Positions 1 through 8,638 of a stretch of 64,000 bases of DNA are shown here, piece after piece. The notes beneath the pieces are model-generated. The model searched no databases. It saw only the letters and a list, made by a program, of their open reading frames with translations, and had not been told where the DNA came from. The position numbers were made by a program, and so were the translations under genes. This stretch comes from Rhodocyclaceae bacterium. Its GTDB lineage: Bacteria > Pseudomonadota > Gammaproteobacteria > Burkholderiales > Rhodocyclaceae. Positions within the stretch are counted from its first letter, which is position 1, and each line of letters starts with the position of its first letter. Where the stretch lies: assembly GCA_008080565.1 (NCBI GenBank), contig VIKE01000002.1, forward strand, positions 62,001-126,000. Direction: 5' to 3'.

Positions 1-267
1 GTTGAGGGTTTATTAATTGGGGTTATTGGCGGGTTTACCGGCGTATTAGTCGGTTATGGAATCGCCGAAGCCCTGTCGGCAATAGGTATCCCGATGCCCC
101 CCCCTCCGGGGATGGAAACTGGGTTCACCGCCCAGATTCTAGTCACTCCGTGGCTTTCCCTGGATGCGCTCGGACTAGCTATGGTTACGACACTGATTGC
201 CAGCGTAATGCCCGCTTGGAAGGCCAGTCACATGAACGTTGTAGACGCATTAAGGTGCAACCAGTGA
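1..267 (+). CDS. FtsX/MacB-like ABC transporter permease, C-terminal part (5' truncated by window edge)
   Basis: Frame 1 is open from the first base to a TGA at 265-267, so only the last 88 residues are visible. They hold one hydrophobic segment, a GIPMPPPPG stretch, another membrane segment, and an end of the type PAWKASHMNVVDALR. This is the usual C-terminus of FtsX-like permeases of the MacB/LolCE group. The next gene encodes a paralogue with the same GIPMPPPP motif and the same ending, so the two probably form a heterodimeric permease. The matching ATPase would lie to the left. The family assignment is sound; the substrate is unknown. Confidence 0.8.
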   Translation, partial: VEGLLIGVIGGFTGVLVGYGIAEALSAIGIPMPPPPGMETGFTAQILVTPWLSLDALGLAMVTTLIASVMPAWKASHMNVVDALRCNQ

Positions 268-1496
268 CGAGTCAGACATTTGGGCGACTTGCGCTGGCAC
301 AGCGAAATCTGTTTCGCCATCGTTCACGTACTGCCGCCACCTTATTTGCAATTATTCTTGGAGTAATCAGCATGATCTTGGCTGGAGGCTTCGTTCAAGA
401 CATCCTGATACAGCTTGGCGAAGCGACCATCCACTCCCAAACCGGGCACATTCAGTTGGCGACTCCTGGCTATTGGGCGAGCAGATCGCGTACGTCTGAG
501 TCACACATGATCAATGATCCGACAATTACGAAGAAAATTCTTGAGGCGCAAACTGGAGTAGAACAAGCTGTTAACAGAATCAATTTTGTTGGGATGCTAA
601 GTAATGGCAAGCGCGACTTGGCAATTATTGGCGAAGGCATCGAACCAGCCGGTGAACGAAAAATTGGCAGCTTCATTCGCTATAGCGAAGGACGACCATT
701 GGAAGAGGCAGACTCTGATGGAGTTGTTATTGGTCAAGGCATTGCGCGCTTGTTAAATTTGCACGTTGGTGATCGTGTCACGTTAATAATAAGTTTGTCT
801 CAAGGTGCAATCAATACAATGGACCTTCAGGTCATTGGCGTCTTTCAAAGTTTTTCAAAGGAGTTCGACGCTAGGGCGATACGTATTCCCCTAACTGCGA
901 CACAAGAGTTACTCGACACCAAATCTGCCCACGTTCTGGTCTTGACACTGAGTGAGACCAAAGAAACAGATCAAATCGCCAGTGCCATTCGTGATCAGGT
1001 TGAGAAGCACGGGATCAAAGTAATGACTTGGCGGGAACTTTCGGATTTTTACGAAAAAACTGTTCAACTCTATGATGCTCAATTCGGCGTCCTACGCTTG
1101 ATTATCTTTTTGATGGTTCTCCTCAGTGTCGCCAATAGCATTAATATGACCTTGTATGAGCGAACCAGGGAGTTCGGCACACTGCTTTCTCTTGGTGACA
1201 AGCCAAAAACGGTTTTTGAACTAATCATGATGGAAACCATCTTGCTGGGACTGCTCGGTGCCGGCCTTGGCATTCTCCTTGGTTGCATCTTCGCTTGGGG
1301 CATTTCTGCCATAGGCATTCCAATGCCGCCTCCACCAAATTCCAATCTCGGCTATACGGCCCTGATCCGTCTGGAGCCTTTAGCCATACTCTCAGCCGGC
1401 GCAACAGGATTCGGCGCAGCTGTTTTTGCAGCTCTATACCCAGCCTACCGTGCCACAAAGGTCAATATTGTTGACGCCTTGCGTCATGGTGTTTAG
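264..1496 (+). CDS. FtsX/MacB-like ABC transporter permease
   Basis: A 410-residue inner-membrane permease. It has one N-terminal membrane helix (in LFAIILGVISMILAGG), a large periplasmic domain of about 220 residues, and three C-terminal helices ending in PAYRATKVNIVDALRHG, which is the MacB/FtsX plan. I start it at the GTG at 264. That start overlaps the TGA of the previous permease by four bases (GTGA) and has an AAGG ribosome-binding site at 252-255. The open frame continues upstream to 150 but there it only shadows the previous gene. The two tandem permeases presumably act with an ATPase outside the window, in lipoprotein trafficking or export. A link to the exopolysaccharide locus is not shown. 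Confidence 0.82.
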   Translation: MTSQTFGRLALAQRNLFRHRSRTAATLFAIILGVISMILAGGFVQDILIQLGEATIHSQTGHIQLATPGYWASRSRTSESHMINDPTITKKILEAQTGVEQAVNRINFVGMLSNGKRDLAIIGEGIEPAGERKIGSFIRYSEGRPLEEADSDGVVIGQGIARLLNLHVGDRVTLIISLSQGAINTMDLQVIGVFQSFSKEFDARAIRIPLTATQELLDTKSAHVLVLTLSETKETDQIASAIRDQVEKHGIKVMTWRELSDFYEKTVQLYDAQFGVLRLIIFLMVLLSVANSINMTLYERTREFGTLLSLGDKPKTVFELIMMETILLGLLGAGLGILLGCIFAWGISAIGIPMPPPPNSNLGYTALIRLEPLAILSAGATGFGAAVFAALYPAYRATKVNIVDALRHGV

Positions 1497-1626
1497 ACAT
1501 TAACGTGAATTCCTTCTCGATGCAGCGTTGTCATTTTCGTTTTTTGCACCTGTTTCCGTTATGATATCGCCCTACTAAGCGCCTTCAACACTAGTTACCG
1601 CCTGCAACTTGATCGAGATAACAACC

Positions 1627-2250
1627 ATGCCCTTAAATCATTTCAACTTGGTATTTGCTACCAAATTGCTGATCGCATCACTCTTAGCATCAACGTTGAT
1701 CGGTTGTAGTAGCAATCCTCCAGCCCCTGCTTTGGCTGCCACAGCCGACTACAGCTACAAGATTGGCCCTGGCGACACGCTCAACATCGTTGTGTGGCGC
1801 AATCCTGAATTGTCAATGAGTGTACCTGTCCGCCCCGATGGCAAAATATCGGCTCCCTTGATTGATGACTTGGCTGCAATGGGGAAGGATTCAACGACCC
1901 TTGCCCGTGACATCGAAAAGGAACTGGGGAAATTCATTCGTGATCCAGTGGTCACTGTGATTGTCACTGGTTTCGTCGGTCCCTACAGCGAGCAAATTCG
2001 TGTCGTTGGCGCGGCGGCTAAGCCACAAATTCTTGCTTACAAGCAAAAAATGACAGTTCTCGATGTCATGATCGCCGTCGGTGGCATAACTGACTTCGCC
2101 GACGGTAACAGAGCGACTATCCTGCGCACCTCTGAAAACAACGCGCAGTACCGGGTACGCCTAAAAGACCTTGTCAAGAACGGCGACGTTTCCGCCAACG
2201 TGGAAATGAAACCTGGTGACGTTGTCATCATTCCACAAAGCTGGTTCTAA
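1627..2250 (+). CDS. XrtA-system polysaccharide export lipoprotein (Wza/EpsE-like, TIGR03027 type)
   Basis: A 207-residue outer-membrane lipoprotein. The N-terminus is a lipoprotein signal with lipobox LIGC followed by SSN. The mature part begins with the polysaccharide-export domain (YKIGPGDTLNIVVWRNPELS, then VRPDGKISAPLIDD), followed by an SLBB-like part (VVGAAAKPQILAYKQKMTVLDVMIAVGG) and the ending PGDVVIIPQSWF. It is shorter than Wza (about 380 residues), as is normal for the exosortase-associated form. A TTG at 1609 would add six residues; I prefer the ATG at 1627, which directly begins the signal peptide. It opens the core export operon ahead of the Wzz-like protein and tyrosine kinase, with which it should form the export channel. 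Confidence 0.88.
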   Translation: MPLNHFNLVFATKLLIASLLASTLIGCSSNPPAPALAATADYSYKIGPGDTLNIVVWRNPELSMSVPVRPDGKISAPLIDDLAAMGKDSTTLARDIEKELGKFIRDPVVTVIVTGFVGPYSEQIRVVGAAAKPQILAYKQKMTVLDVMIAVGGITDFADGNRATILRTSENNAQYRVRLKDLVKNGDVSANVEMKPGDVVIIPQSWF

Positions 2251-2267
2251 TCATCCCGGAACAACCT

Positions 2268-2295
2268 ACCGCTGCCGTGTATTCACGGTGGCGGT
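2268..2295 (+). other. Strong intergenic hairpin inside the export operon
   Basis: ACCGCTGCCGTG at 2268-2279 and CACGGTGGCGGT at 2284-2295 form a 12-base-pair stem with two G-U pairs, closed by the loop TATT. It lies 17 bases after the export lipoprotein stop and 19 bases before the chain-length gene. No T-run follows, so it is not a classical intrinsic terminator. It could protect a processed 3' end or reduce downstream expression. Confidence 0.55.
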
Positions 2296-2314
2296 TATAT
2301 CTTTGAGCTCATAG

Positions 2315-3880
2315 ATGGAAGAAATTCTTCGGCAGGCATTTACCATTCTGCGTGCGACCTGGAAACATCGGCACCTCGGGATGGTGGTCGCGTGGGTTGT
2401 CGGCGCCATAGCGGCTGGCGTGATACTACGTATTCCAAATCAATTTGAAGCCTCTGCCCGAATCTATGTCGACACGCAATCTATTTTAAGACCTTTGATG
2501 TCAGGACTCGCTGTTCAGCCAAATATTGAGCAGCAGATCATGATGCTCAGTCGCACATTGATTAGCCGGCCGAATTTGGAAAAACTAATCCGGATGGCTG
2601 ACCTTGACCTGAATGTCAAAGATAAGGCACAACAGGAAGCGCTAATCGACTCACTGTCAAGCACCCTTAAAATACAAGGGCTTGGCCGCGACAATCTCTA
2701 CACGATCTCTGCCCGCGACCCTGATCCGGCCAAGGCCCAGCGAATTGTTCAAGCGCTTGTTTCGATCTTCGTTGAGTCCAGCTTGGGCGACAAGCGGCAA
2801 GATACCGATTCAGCACGCAAATTCCTTGAAGAACAAATTCGTAACTATGAGAAGAAGCTGGAAGACGCAGAAAACCGCCTCAAGGAATTTAAATTACGCA
2901 ATATCGAACTTGCCACATCGGAAGGCAAGAGTGGCGTTGATCGCCTTAGTGAACTGACAAACCAGCTGAATAGCGCTCGTCTTGAGCTACGTGAAGCGGA
3001 GCAGTCCCGTGATGCGCTTCGCCGTCAAATCGTTGGCGAAGAACCAGTGCTGCTTCCTGAAACCTCTGGAAGTGAGTCAAGCGTGTCACTACCAGAGATT
3101 GACGGCCGAATTGATGTCCAGAAGCGGAACCTCGACACCCTGCTTCAACGCTATACAGAACAACACCCGGATGTAATCGGGACACGACGCATGATCAAGG
3201 ATCTGGAAGAGCAAAAGCGCCAAGAGCTTCTGGCCCGAAAAAAATTTGCTGCGGCCAATCCAGGCTCTTCAGTCAGCAATAATCCCGTATATCAGCAGCT
3301 CAAGGTATCGCTTGCAGAATCCGAAGCCAATACTGCCTCACTCCGAGCTCGCGTCAGTGAGTATGAAGAACGCTACAAACGTACTACGAGCGTAATGAAG
3401 AATCAGCCCCAACTCGAAGCTGAGTTTGCCCAATTAAATCGGGATTATGAACTCGACAAGAAAAACTACGAGCAACTGGTTTCGCGTCGAGACTCTGCGG
3501 AAATGTCGGGTGACCTCGATACAGCAGGCTCAATGGCTGATTTTCGATTAATCGATCCTCCTCGTGCCTCATCCACACCTGTAGCACCGAATCGTTTACT
3601 TCTCTTCCCTCTCGGCCTCGTACTTGCCATAGCAGGCGGCCTTTTTGCTGCCTTCGCAGCCAGCCAAATTCGCCCTGTGTTTTTCGATAGCAAGTCCTTG
3701 CGTGAGGCAACTGATCTTCCCGTTTTGGGCACCGTGTCGTTGATTCCAAACGAGGCGCGTCGCCTCAAGGAACGGGCCAGTCTTCGTCGCTTTTTGCTAG
3801 CCAGTGGTGGTTTGGTAGTGGCCTATGCACTTGGACTAGGGCTACTTACCATCCTTTCTCAACGTGCTGCAGGAGGTTGA
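2315..3880 (+). CDS. XrtA-system polysaccharide chain-length determinant (Wzz/GNVR, TIGR03007 type)
   Basis: A 521-residue inner-membrane co-polymerase. There is one transmembrane helix near residues 20-40 and a Wzz N-terminal domain (IPNQFEASARIYVDTQSILRP). A long periplasmic coiled coil spans about residues 160-400, rich in E, K, R and Q and including the GNVR-like part around QLNRDYELDKKNYEQLVSRR. Two C-terminal helices follow (LLFPLGLVLAIAGGLFAAF and the last 25 residues). It lacks its own kinase domain; the next gene supplies that, as in bipartite Wzc systems. Together with the Wza-like protein it sets chain length and couples polymerisation to export. Confidence 0.9.
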   Translation: MEEILRQAFTILRATWKHRHLGMVVAWVVGAIAAGVILRIPNQFEASARIYVDTQSILRPLMSGLAVQPNIEQQIMMLSRTLISRPNLEKLIRMADLDLNVKDKAQQEALIDSLSSTLKIQGLGRDNLYTISARDPDPAKAQRIVQALVSIFVESSLGDKRQDTDSARKFLEEQIRNYEKKLEDAENRLKEFKLRNIELATSEGKSGVDRLSELTNQLNSARLELREAEQSRDALRRQIVGEEPVLLPETSGSESSVSLPEIDGRIDVQKRNLDTLLQRYTEQHPDVIGTRRMIKDLEEQKRQELLARKKFAAANPGSSVSNNPVYQQLKVSLAESEANTASLRARVSEYEERYKRTTSVMKNQPQLEAEFAQLNRDYELDKKNYEQLVSRRDSAEMSGDLDTAGSMADFRLIDPPRASSTPVAPNRLLLFPLGLVLAIAGGLFAAFAASQIRPVFFDSKSLREATDLPVLGTVSLIPNEARRLKERASLRRFLLASGGLVVAYALGLGLLTILSQRAAGG

Positions 3881-3883
3881 TCG

Positions 3884-4810
3884 ATGAGTCTGATTGAGCA
3901 AGCAGCCAAGCGCCTTGAACAACTCCGCCAAGCTGGTGTTGAGCTACCGGAAGAACGGGACGAAGCACCAATTTTTAAACCGGTACCTTTCGATGGAATG
4001 CAGCATTCACAAAGTGCAGCTGATACAGTGAGCTGTTCCCCCGCGCCCCTCGGGATTCAATCTTCGAATGCAGTGGAAACCACATTGAACTTGGAAGCAA
4101 TTTCGGCTTCCGGTCTGCTGGTGCCGAATGCAGCCCGTAGCCAGCTTGCTGACGAGTTTCGCGTGATTAAGCGCCCGCTGATTGCCAATGCCATGGGTAG
4201 AGGAGCTGAGCCGATTCCCAACGGCAACTTGATCATGGTTACCAGCGCCTTGCCAGGTGAAGGCAAGAGTTTTTCGGCTATCAATCTGGCCATCAGCATC
4301 GCCATGGAACTAGATAATACCGTGATGCTGGTTGACGCCGATGTTGCTCGCCCATCAGTACTGAATATGCTTGGACTTCCGCCAAGTAAGGGCTTGCTTG
4401 ACGTGCTTCAACAAAACTCTCTCGACATCTCTGGGGTCCTGTTACGCACGAATATCGAAAAGCTCTCCATCCTTCCAAGCGGTACACCGCACCCTCGTGC
4501 CACCGAACTACTGGCGAGCGACGCGATGATACGCCTGCTAAATGACATGGCAAGTCGATACAGTGACCGTATCATCGTTTTTGACTCCCCACCTTTACTG
4601 CTGACCACCGAAGCACGTGTCCTTGCCACTCACATGGGGCAAATTGTTGTCGTTGTCAATGCCGAAAACACCGTTCAATCCGCCGTAAAGCAAGCCATTT
4701 CAACCATTGAGTCCTGCCCGATCAAGATGATGGTCCTCAACCAAATCCGGACAGTCAAGGCAGATGGGTACGGCTATGGGTACGGCTATGGGTACGGACA
4801 TGAAAAATAG
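3884..4810 (+). CDS. XrtA-associated tyrosine autokinase (CpsD/CapB-like BY-kinase, TIGR03018 type)
   Basis: A 308-residue cytoplasmic BY-kinase partner of the preceding chain-length protein. Walker A is SALPGEGKS at 121-129, Walker A' is VMLVDADVARPS near 147-158, and IIVFDSPPLLLTTEA gives the Walker B region. The C-terminus has five alternating Tyr-Gly pairs (Tyr296 to Tyr304), the expected Tyr-rich autophosphorylation cluster. A perfect AGGAGG lies just upstream of the ATG at 3884. The gene's last 11 bases overlap the start of the beta-barrel gene. A LMW phosphatase at 20142 is a candidate counter-enzyme. Confidence 0.9.
   Translation: MSLIEQAAKRLEQLRQAGVELPEERDEAPIFKPVPFDGMQHSQSAADTVSCSPAPLGIQSSNAVETTLNLEAISASGLLVPNAARSQLADEFRVIKRPLIANAMGRGAEPIPNGNLIMVTSALPGEGKSFSAINLAISIAMELDNTVMLVDADVARPSVLNMLGLPPSKGLLDVLQQNSLDISGVLLRTNIEKLSILPSGTPHPRATELLASDAMIRLLNDMASRYSDRIIVFDSPPLLLTTEARVLATHMGQIVVVVNAENTVQSAVKQAISTIESCPIKMMVLNQIRTVKADGYGYGYGYGYGHEK
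4767..4800 (+). repeat. 12-base tandem repeat encoding the Tyr-Gly tail of the kinase
   Basis: GGGTACGGCTAT is repeated about two and a half times. In the kinase frame it gives alternating Gly and Tyr. It ends at the start codon of the following beta-barrel gene. Whole-unit slippage would keep the frame and change the number of phosphorylatable tyrosines in steps of two. Confidence 0.75.
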
Positions 4811-6377
4811 CACCATCCTCCTGTCACGCACCACAGGACTAGTCATAGCGTGCCTGTGGACTAATGCAGCTATTGCCCAGGAGCCACCTGCCCTTAATTC
4901 AGGGACACAAAGTCAAGCTTTTGTTGTAGTCCCACGTTTCACTCTGACCGAGACATGGACAGATAACGTCGCGATTGGCGGCGGTCAAAACAACAAGGAA
5001 AGTGGCTTCATCACTCAACTTGCTCCCGGCATTCGTATCGACGCAAAAACGGCCCGACTGAAGGCTTACTTTGACTATGCATTGACGGGCATTTTCTACT
5101 CAACATCGTCGGCCAATAGCCAAACACAAAACGCTCTTAACACCTTTGGCACGCTTGAAGCGATATCAAACTGGATGTATCTGGACTTCAGTGGTCTTAT
5201 CGCCCAGCAGGCGATTTCTGCCTTTGGTGCACAGTCACCCAGCAACGCGAACGTCAACACGAATAGTACAGAAACATCGACCTATCGCCTCTCTCCTTAT
5301 ATCCGCGGGCAACTGGCTGGAGCTGCCGATTACTCGTTACGTTATACATGGTCGACCACTCAATCCAATGCCTCAGTCGCATCCGATATAGAGCTTTCTA
5401 GCTGGGCTGGGCAATTACGTGGAAGCACCCCATTTCAGAACCTGAAATGGTCTATCGACGGAACCCAGCAGAATGCCAGCTATAGCCGTGGGCGAGCAAC
5501 AGAGGCAGATCGATTATATGCGATTGGCACCTATACAATTGTTCCTCAATTCCGTGTCTCTCTAAGTGGTGGCCAGGAGTCAAATAACTACGCATCGCAA
5601 AACGTTGAGGGAAAGTTAACTTATGGTTATGGCTTTGACTGGACACCGACCGAGCGTACCCAGATTTCAGCCTTCAAGGAACGTCGTTTTTTTGGTGACG
5701 GGCACCGATATAGCCTCAGTCACCGTTTTCCGCTAAGCAGTATTCGTTATTCAGACACCAAGGATGTATCTGTTCTACCGGATCAATTTTCATCGGTTGG
5801 GCTTGGTACTGTTTTCGACCTTTTTCGGCAAATTTGTAGCCAGCAACTCTCCAGTATCTACACCGATCCGAATCAACTGGAACAAGCCGCCAACACTTGT
5901 GCGACAGACCTGATAACTAGGTCAGGTATTCCTGCCAATACTCAGGTTACCAGCAGTTTTCTAAGTTCTCGCGCCACCGTGCAACGCAGTCAACAACTGG
6001 CTCTGGTAGTCCAAGGAACAAGAAACACTGTTACCGTACTTTTTAACCGTAACGAGAGCCAATCAATTCTGGCTTCGACAACCGTATTTGACGACTTCAA
6101 TAATACGAACAATATTCGACAACGTGGTGTTAGCGTTAACTTGTCGCACCAACTAAGCGCAATTTCGAGTCTCAACTTTATGGCATCCCGTCAGGAAAGC
6201 ACAGGGACTGGAATTAGCACGCTAAAGGCCACGACCATGATGTACCAGGCTAGCCTCACATCGAAGCTTGGCGCCAAGACAAATGGTGGCCTCACCATCC
6301 GCCGTACGGAGTTCGATAGCACATTCAGCCCTTACACCGAACACGCAATTGTCGGCACCATTTCAGTAATTTTTTAG
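4800..6377 (+). CDS. XrtA/PEP-CTERM-associated outer-membrane beta-barrel protein (TIGR03016 type)
   Basis: A 525-residue protein with a Sec signal peptide ending near AAIAQE. It then shows a long series of alternating polar/hydrophobic strands and ends in GTISVIF, a terminal Phe typical of outer-membrane barrels. The start is the ATG at 4800, inside the end of the kinase gene; the open frame upstream only reads the repeat out of frame. The family is strictly tied to exosortase A loci and, by position between the export apparatus and the ATPase, may be an outer-membrane partner in export. That role is inferred from context only. Confidence 0.85.
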   Translation: MKNSTILLSRTTGLVIACLWTNAAIAQEPPALNSGTQSQAFVVVPRFTLTETWTDNVAIGGGQNNKESGFITQLAPGIRIDAKTARLKAYFDYALTGIFYSTSSANSQTQNALNTFGTLEAISNWMYLDFSGLIAQQAISAFGAQSPSNANVNTNSTETSTYRLSPYIRGQLAGAADYSLRYTWSTTQSNASVASDIELSSWAGQLRGSTPFQNLKWSIDGTQQNASYSRGRATEADRLYAIGTYTIVPQFRVSLSGGQESNNYASQNVEGKLTYGYGFDWTPTERTQISAFKERRFFGDGHRYSLSHRFPLSSIRYSDTKDVSVLPDQFSSVGLGTVFDLFRQICSQQLSSIYTDPNQLEQAANTCATDLITRSGIPANTQVTSSFLSSRATVQRSQQLALVVQGTRNTVTVLFNRNESQSILASTTVFDDFNNTNNIRQRGVSVNLSHQLSAISSLNFMASRQESTGTGISTLKATTMMYQASLTSKLGAKTNGGLTIRRTEFDSTFSPYTEHAIVGTISVIF

Positions 6378-6381
6378 CACC

Positions 6382-7485
6382 ATGTACAAGTCCTTCTACG
6401 GCTTGATCAGCAAGCCATTCCAGCTGAACCCTGACCCAGCCTTTTATTTTGGCAGCAAGCAACACCTCCGCGCGCAAGCCTACCTTGAGTATGGGATGCA
6501 CCAGAACGAGGGCTTTATCGTTATTACCGGCGAGGTTGGCGCGGGAAAAACCACCATTGTTCGAGGATTACTAGACAGTCTCGATCCGGAAAAGGTTGTC
6601 GCTGCGCAACTGGTCAGTACACAACTCGATGCCGACGATACGCTACGGCTTGTTGGCGCAGCATTTGGCCTGCGCACCAAAGATGTCGCCAAATCCGATG
6701 TCCTGATGTCGCTGGAGGCATTCCTGATCAGCATGACGGCCAAAGGCAAGCGCTGCCTTCTGGTTGTTGACGAAGCCCAGAATCTGACGGCCCGGGCAGT
6801 CGAAGAATTACGCATGCTCTCCAATTTTCAGTATGGCAACCAGGCCTTGCTGCAAAGTTTTCTCATTGGCCAACCGGAGTTCCGGCAAATCCTGCAAAGC
6901 CCACACATGATGCAGTTTCGCCAGCGAGTGATCGCGGCCTGCCACATTGGTCCGTTGGATGTCAGCGAAACTCAGGCCTATATCGAACACCGCCTGCATC
7001 ATGCAGGCGCAACCGATTCGCCAAGCTTCACCTCTGGTGCTTACGAAACCATTTTCAAAGCTAGTAGCGGTATCCCTCGGCGCATTAATTCCGTATGTGA
7101 TCGGCTACTTTTGTTTGGTTTTCTCAATCATCAGAAGAGCTTCGATGTCGCCGATGTAGACGAAGTTGCCCGAGAGATTTTTGAAGAAACCATTGGCGGC
7201 TCGACGCAGGTTCAGATGCAATACGCCCTGAATGATGGCAGCGGGGTTTCGGCTCAACCAAACCCCTTGGCAACTGGAACTCCTGGCGAATACGCTCGCC
7301 CTCCTCAGGAGCTGCTAGCCGTATTGAACGCCGAACATGTTGCCGAGCGCCTAGCTAGGCTGGAGTCAAGCCTGATGCAGTTGGAACGAATCAACGGCGC
7401 CACGCTACAACTTTTGCAACAAATTTTTGCTCACTCCAGCACGCAAACTACTTCTCACAACAAGAATGAAAAATCAGATGCCTAA
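6382..7485 (+). CDS. XrtA-associated AAA ATPase (ExeA/GspA-like, TIGR03015 type)
   Basis: A 367-residue ATPase. The N-terminus MYKSFYGLISKPFQLNPDP is the family signature. Walker A is GEVGAGKT at 50-57 and Walker B is LLVVDE at 126-131. Sensor and lid elements follow (SGIPRRINSVCDRLL). The region after about residue 270 is probably disordered and ends in a short coiled coil rich in Leu, Glu and Arg. It starts five bases after the beta-barrel stop. ExeA-like ATPases help place large secretion complexes in the envelope, and by analogy this one may assemble the barrel or export complex. Confidence 0.88.
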   Translation: MYKSFYGLISKPFQLNPDPAFYFGSKQHLRAQAYLEYGMHQNEGFIVITGEVGAGKTTIVRGLLDSLDPEKVVAAQLVSTQLDADDTLRLVGAAFGLRTKDVAKSDVLMSLEAFLISMTAKGKRCLLVVDEAQNLTARAVEELRMLSNFQYGNQALLQSFLIGQPEFRQILQSPHMMQFRQRVIAACHIGPLDVSETQAYIEHRLHHAGATDSPSFTSGAYETIFKASSGIPRRINSVCDRLLLFGFLNHQKSFDVADVDEVAREIFEETIGGSTQVQMQYALNDGSGVSAQPNPLATGTPGEYARPPQELLAVLNAEHVAERLARLESSLMQLERINGATLQLLQQIFAHSSTQTTSHNKNEKSDA

Positions 7486-8638
7486 CACTTGGCCTGCCGA
7501 GCTCGGCCCAGTTATATGCGTGGTCGGTGCCCGCCCCAATTTCATGAAAATGGCGCCAATTTTGCGCGCCTTCGCTGCGCATCAGCCAGCCATCCCCACC
7601 CTGCTGGTGCATACCGGACAACATTACGATCGGGACATGAACGATAAACTGTTCGAGGACTTGCGGCTCCCTCACCCTGACATCAATCTTGAGGTTGGCT
7701 CGGGTAGCCATGCCGTTCAAACAGCTGAGGTGATGCGCCGCTTTGAACCCGTTGTAGACGACAAGAAGCCTTCATGTGTGTTGGTGGTCGGCGATGTCAA
7801 TTCGACCTTGGCCTGCACGCTGGTTGCCGTCAAAAAAGGGATTCCGGTTGTTCATGTCGAAGCCGGGCTGCGCAGCTACGACCGCGCCATGCCAGAAGAA
7901 ATCAACCGCGTCCTGACTGATCAGGTCGCTGATCTTCTTTACACTACAGAACGAAGCGCTGCCGACAATCTGGCGCGTGAGGGCATCGCAGGCGACCGAA
8001 TTCGCTTTGTCGGCAACGTCATGATCGATTCGCTGTTAAGCAACCGGGAGTTTGCCCGCAAGCCTGCTGATTGCCTGCAGGCAGCATGTATTGATCCGGC
8101 CTTGATCAGTGGATCACAGGGTTTCGGCATCGTCACCATGCACCGTCCGTCCAACGTTGATCACCCGGATGTGCTGGAATCCCTGCTCAATGTGTTGCGT
8201 GAAATCTCTGAATCAATTCCATTGGTTTTTGCGCTGCATCCACGCACCAAAGCCAATATTGCACGTTTTGGTCTTGGTCAGCTGATCAATGACACGAGGA
8301 TGATCATGCTGCCCCCACAGGGCTATCTTGAAATGCTTGGTCTGATGTCCAATGCCCGCATCGTTCTCACAGACTCGGGTGGGCTGCAGGAAGAAACAAC
8401 CGCCCTTGGCGTACCTTGCCTTACCATGCGCGAAAATACCGAACGCCCCATCACCGTCGAACAAGGCACCAATACCATGGTCGGGCGTGACGTCGAGGCT
8501 ATTCGCCGTCACGCTGCAGAAGTACTGGCCGGCCGAGGTAAAAGCGGGCGCGTACCCGAATTCTGGGATGGCCATGCAGCCGAACGCATTGCTGCAGACC
8601 TGGCTGGCTGGCTGATTGAGCACCAAGGGCGACGCTAA
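7466..8638 (+). CDS. wecB: UDP-N-acetylglucosamine 2-epimerase (non-hydrolysing)
   Basis: This enzyme interconverts UDP-GlcNAc and UDP-ManNAc in the cytoplasm and supplies an amino-sugar donor. The family landmarks are present in order: GARPNFMKMAPI, HTGQHYDRDMNDKLF, VVGDVNSTLAC, HVEAGLRSYDRAMPEEINR, TMHRPSNVD, and DSGGLQEETTALGVP near the C-terminus. The start is uncertain. The ATG at 7466 overlaps the ATPase gene by 20 bases, the ATG at 7478 by 8 bases, and neither has a strong ribosome-binding site. With the UDP-sugar dehydrogenase at 57153 it could provide UDP-ManNAc or, after oxidation, a uronic acid form. Confidence 0.9.
   Translation: MKNQMPNTWPAELGPVICVVGARPNFMKMAPILRAFAAHQPAIPTLLVHTGQHYDRDMNDKLFEDLRLPHPDINLEVGSGSHAVQTAEVMRRFEPVVDDKKPSCVLVVGDVNSTLACTLVAVKKGIPVVHVEAGLRSYDRAMPEEINRVLTDQVADLLYTTERSAADNLAREGIAGDRIRFVGNVMIDSLLSNREFARKPADCLQAACIDPALISGSQGFGIVTMHRPSNVDHPDVLESLLNVLREISESIPLVFALHPRTKANIARFGLGQLINDTRMIMLPPQGYLEMLGLMSNARIVLTDSGGLQEETTALGVPCLTMRENTERPITVEQGTNTMVGRDVEAIRRHAAEVLAGRGKSGRVPEFWDGHAAERIAADLAGWLIEHQGRR

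Noticed and set aside
1528-1565. Sigma-70 promoter (TTGTCA and TATGAT) before the export lipoprotein gene
   Set aside because: The spacer is 26 bases, too long; TTGCAC at 1544 gives ten, too short. A promoter is expected in this gap but cannot be placed.
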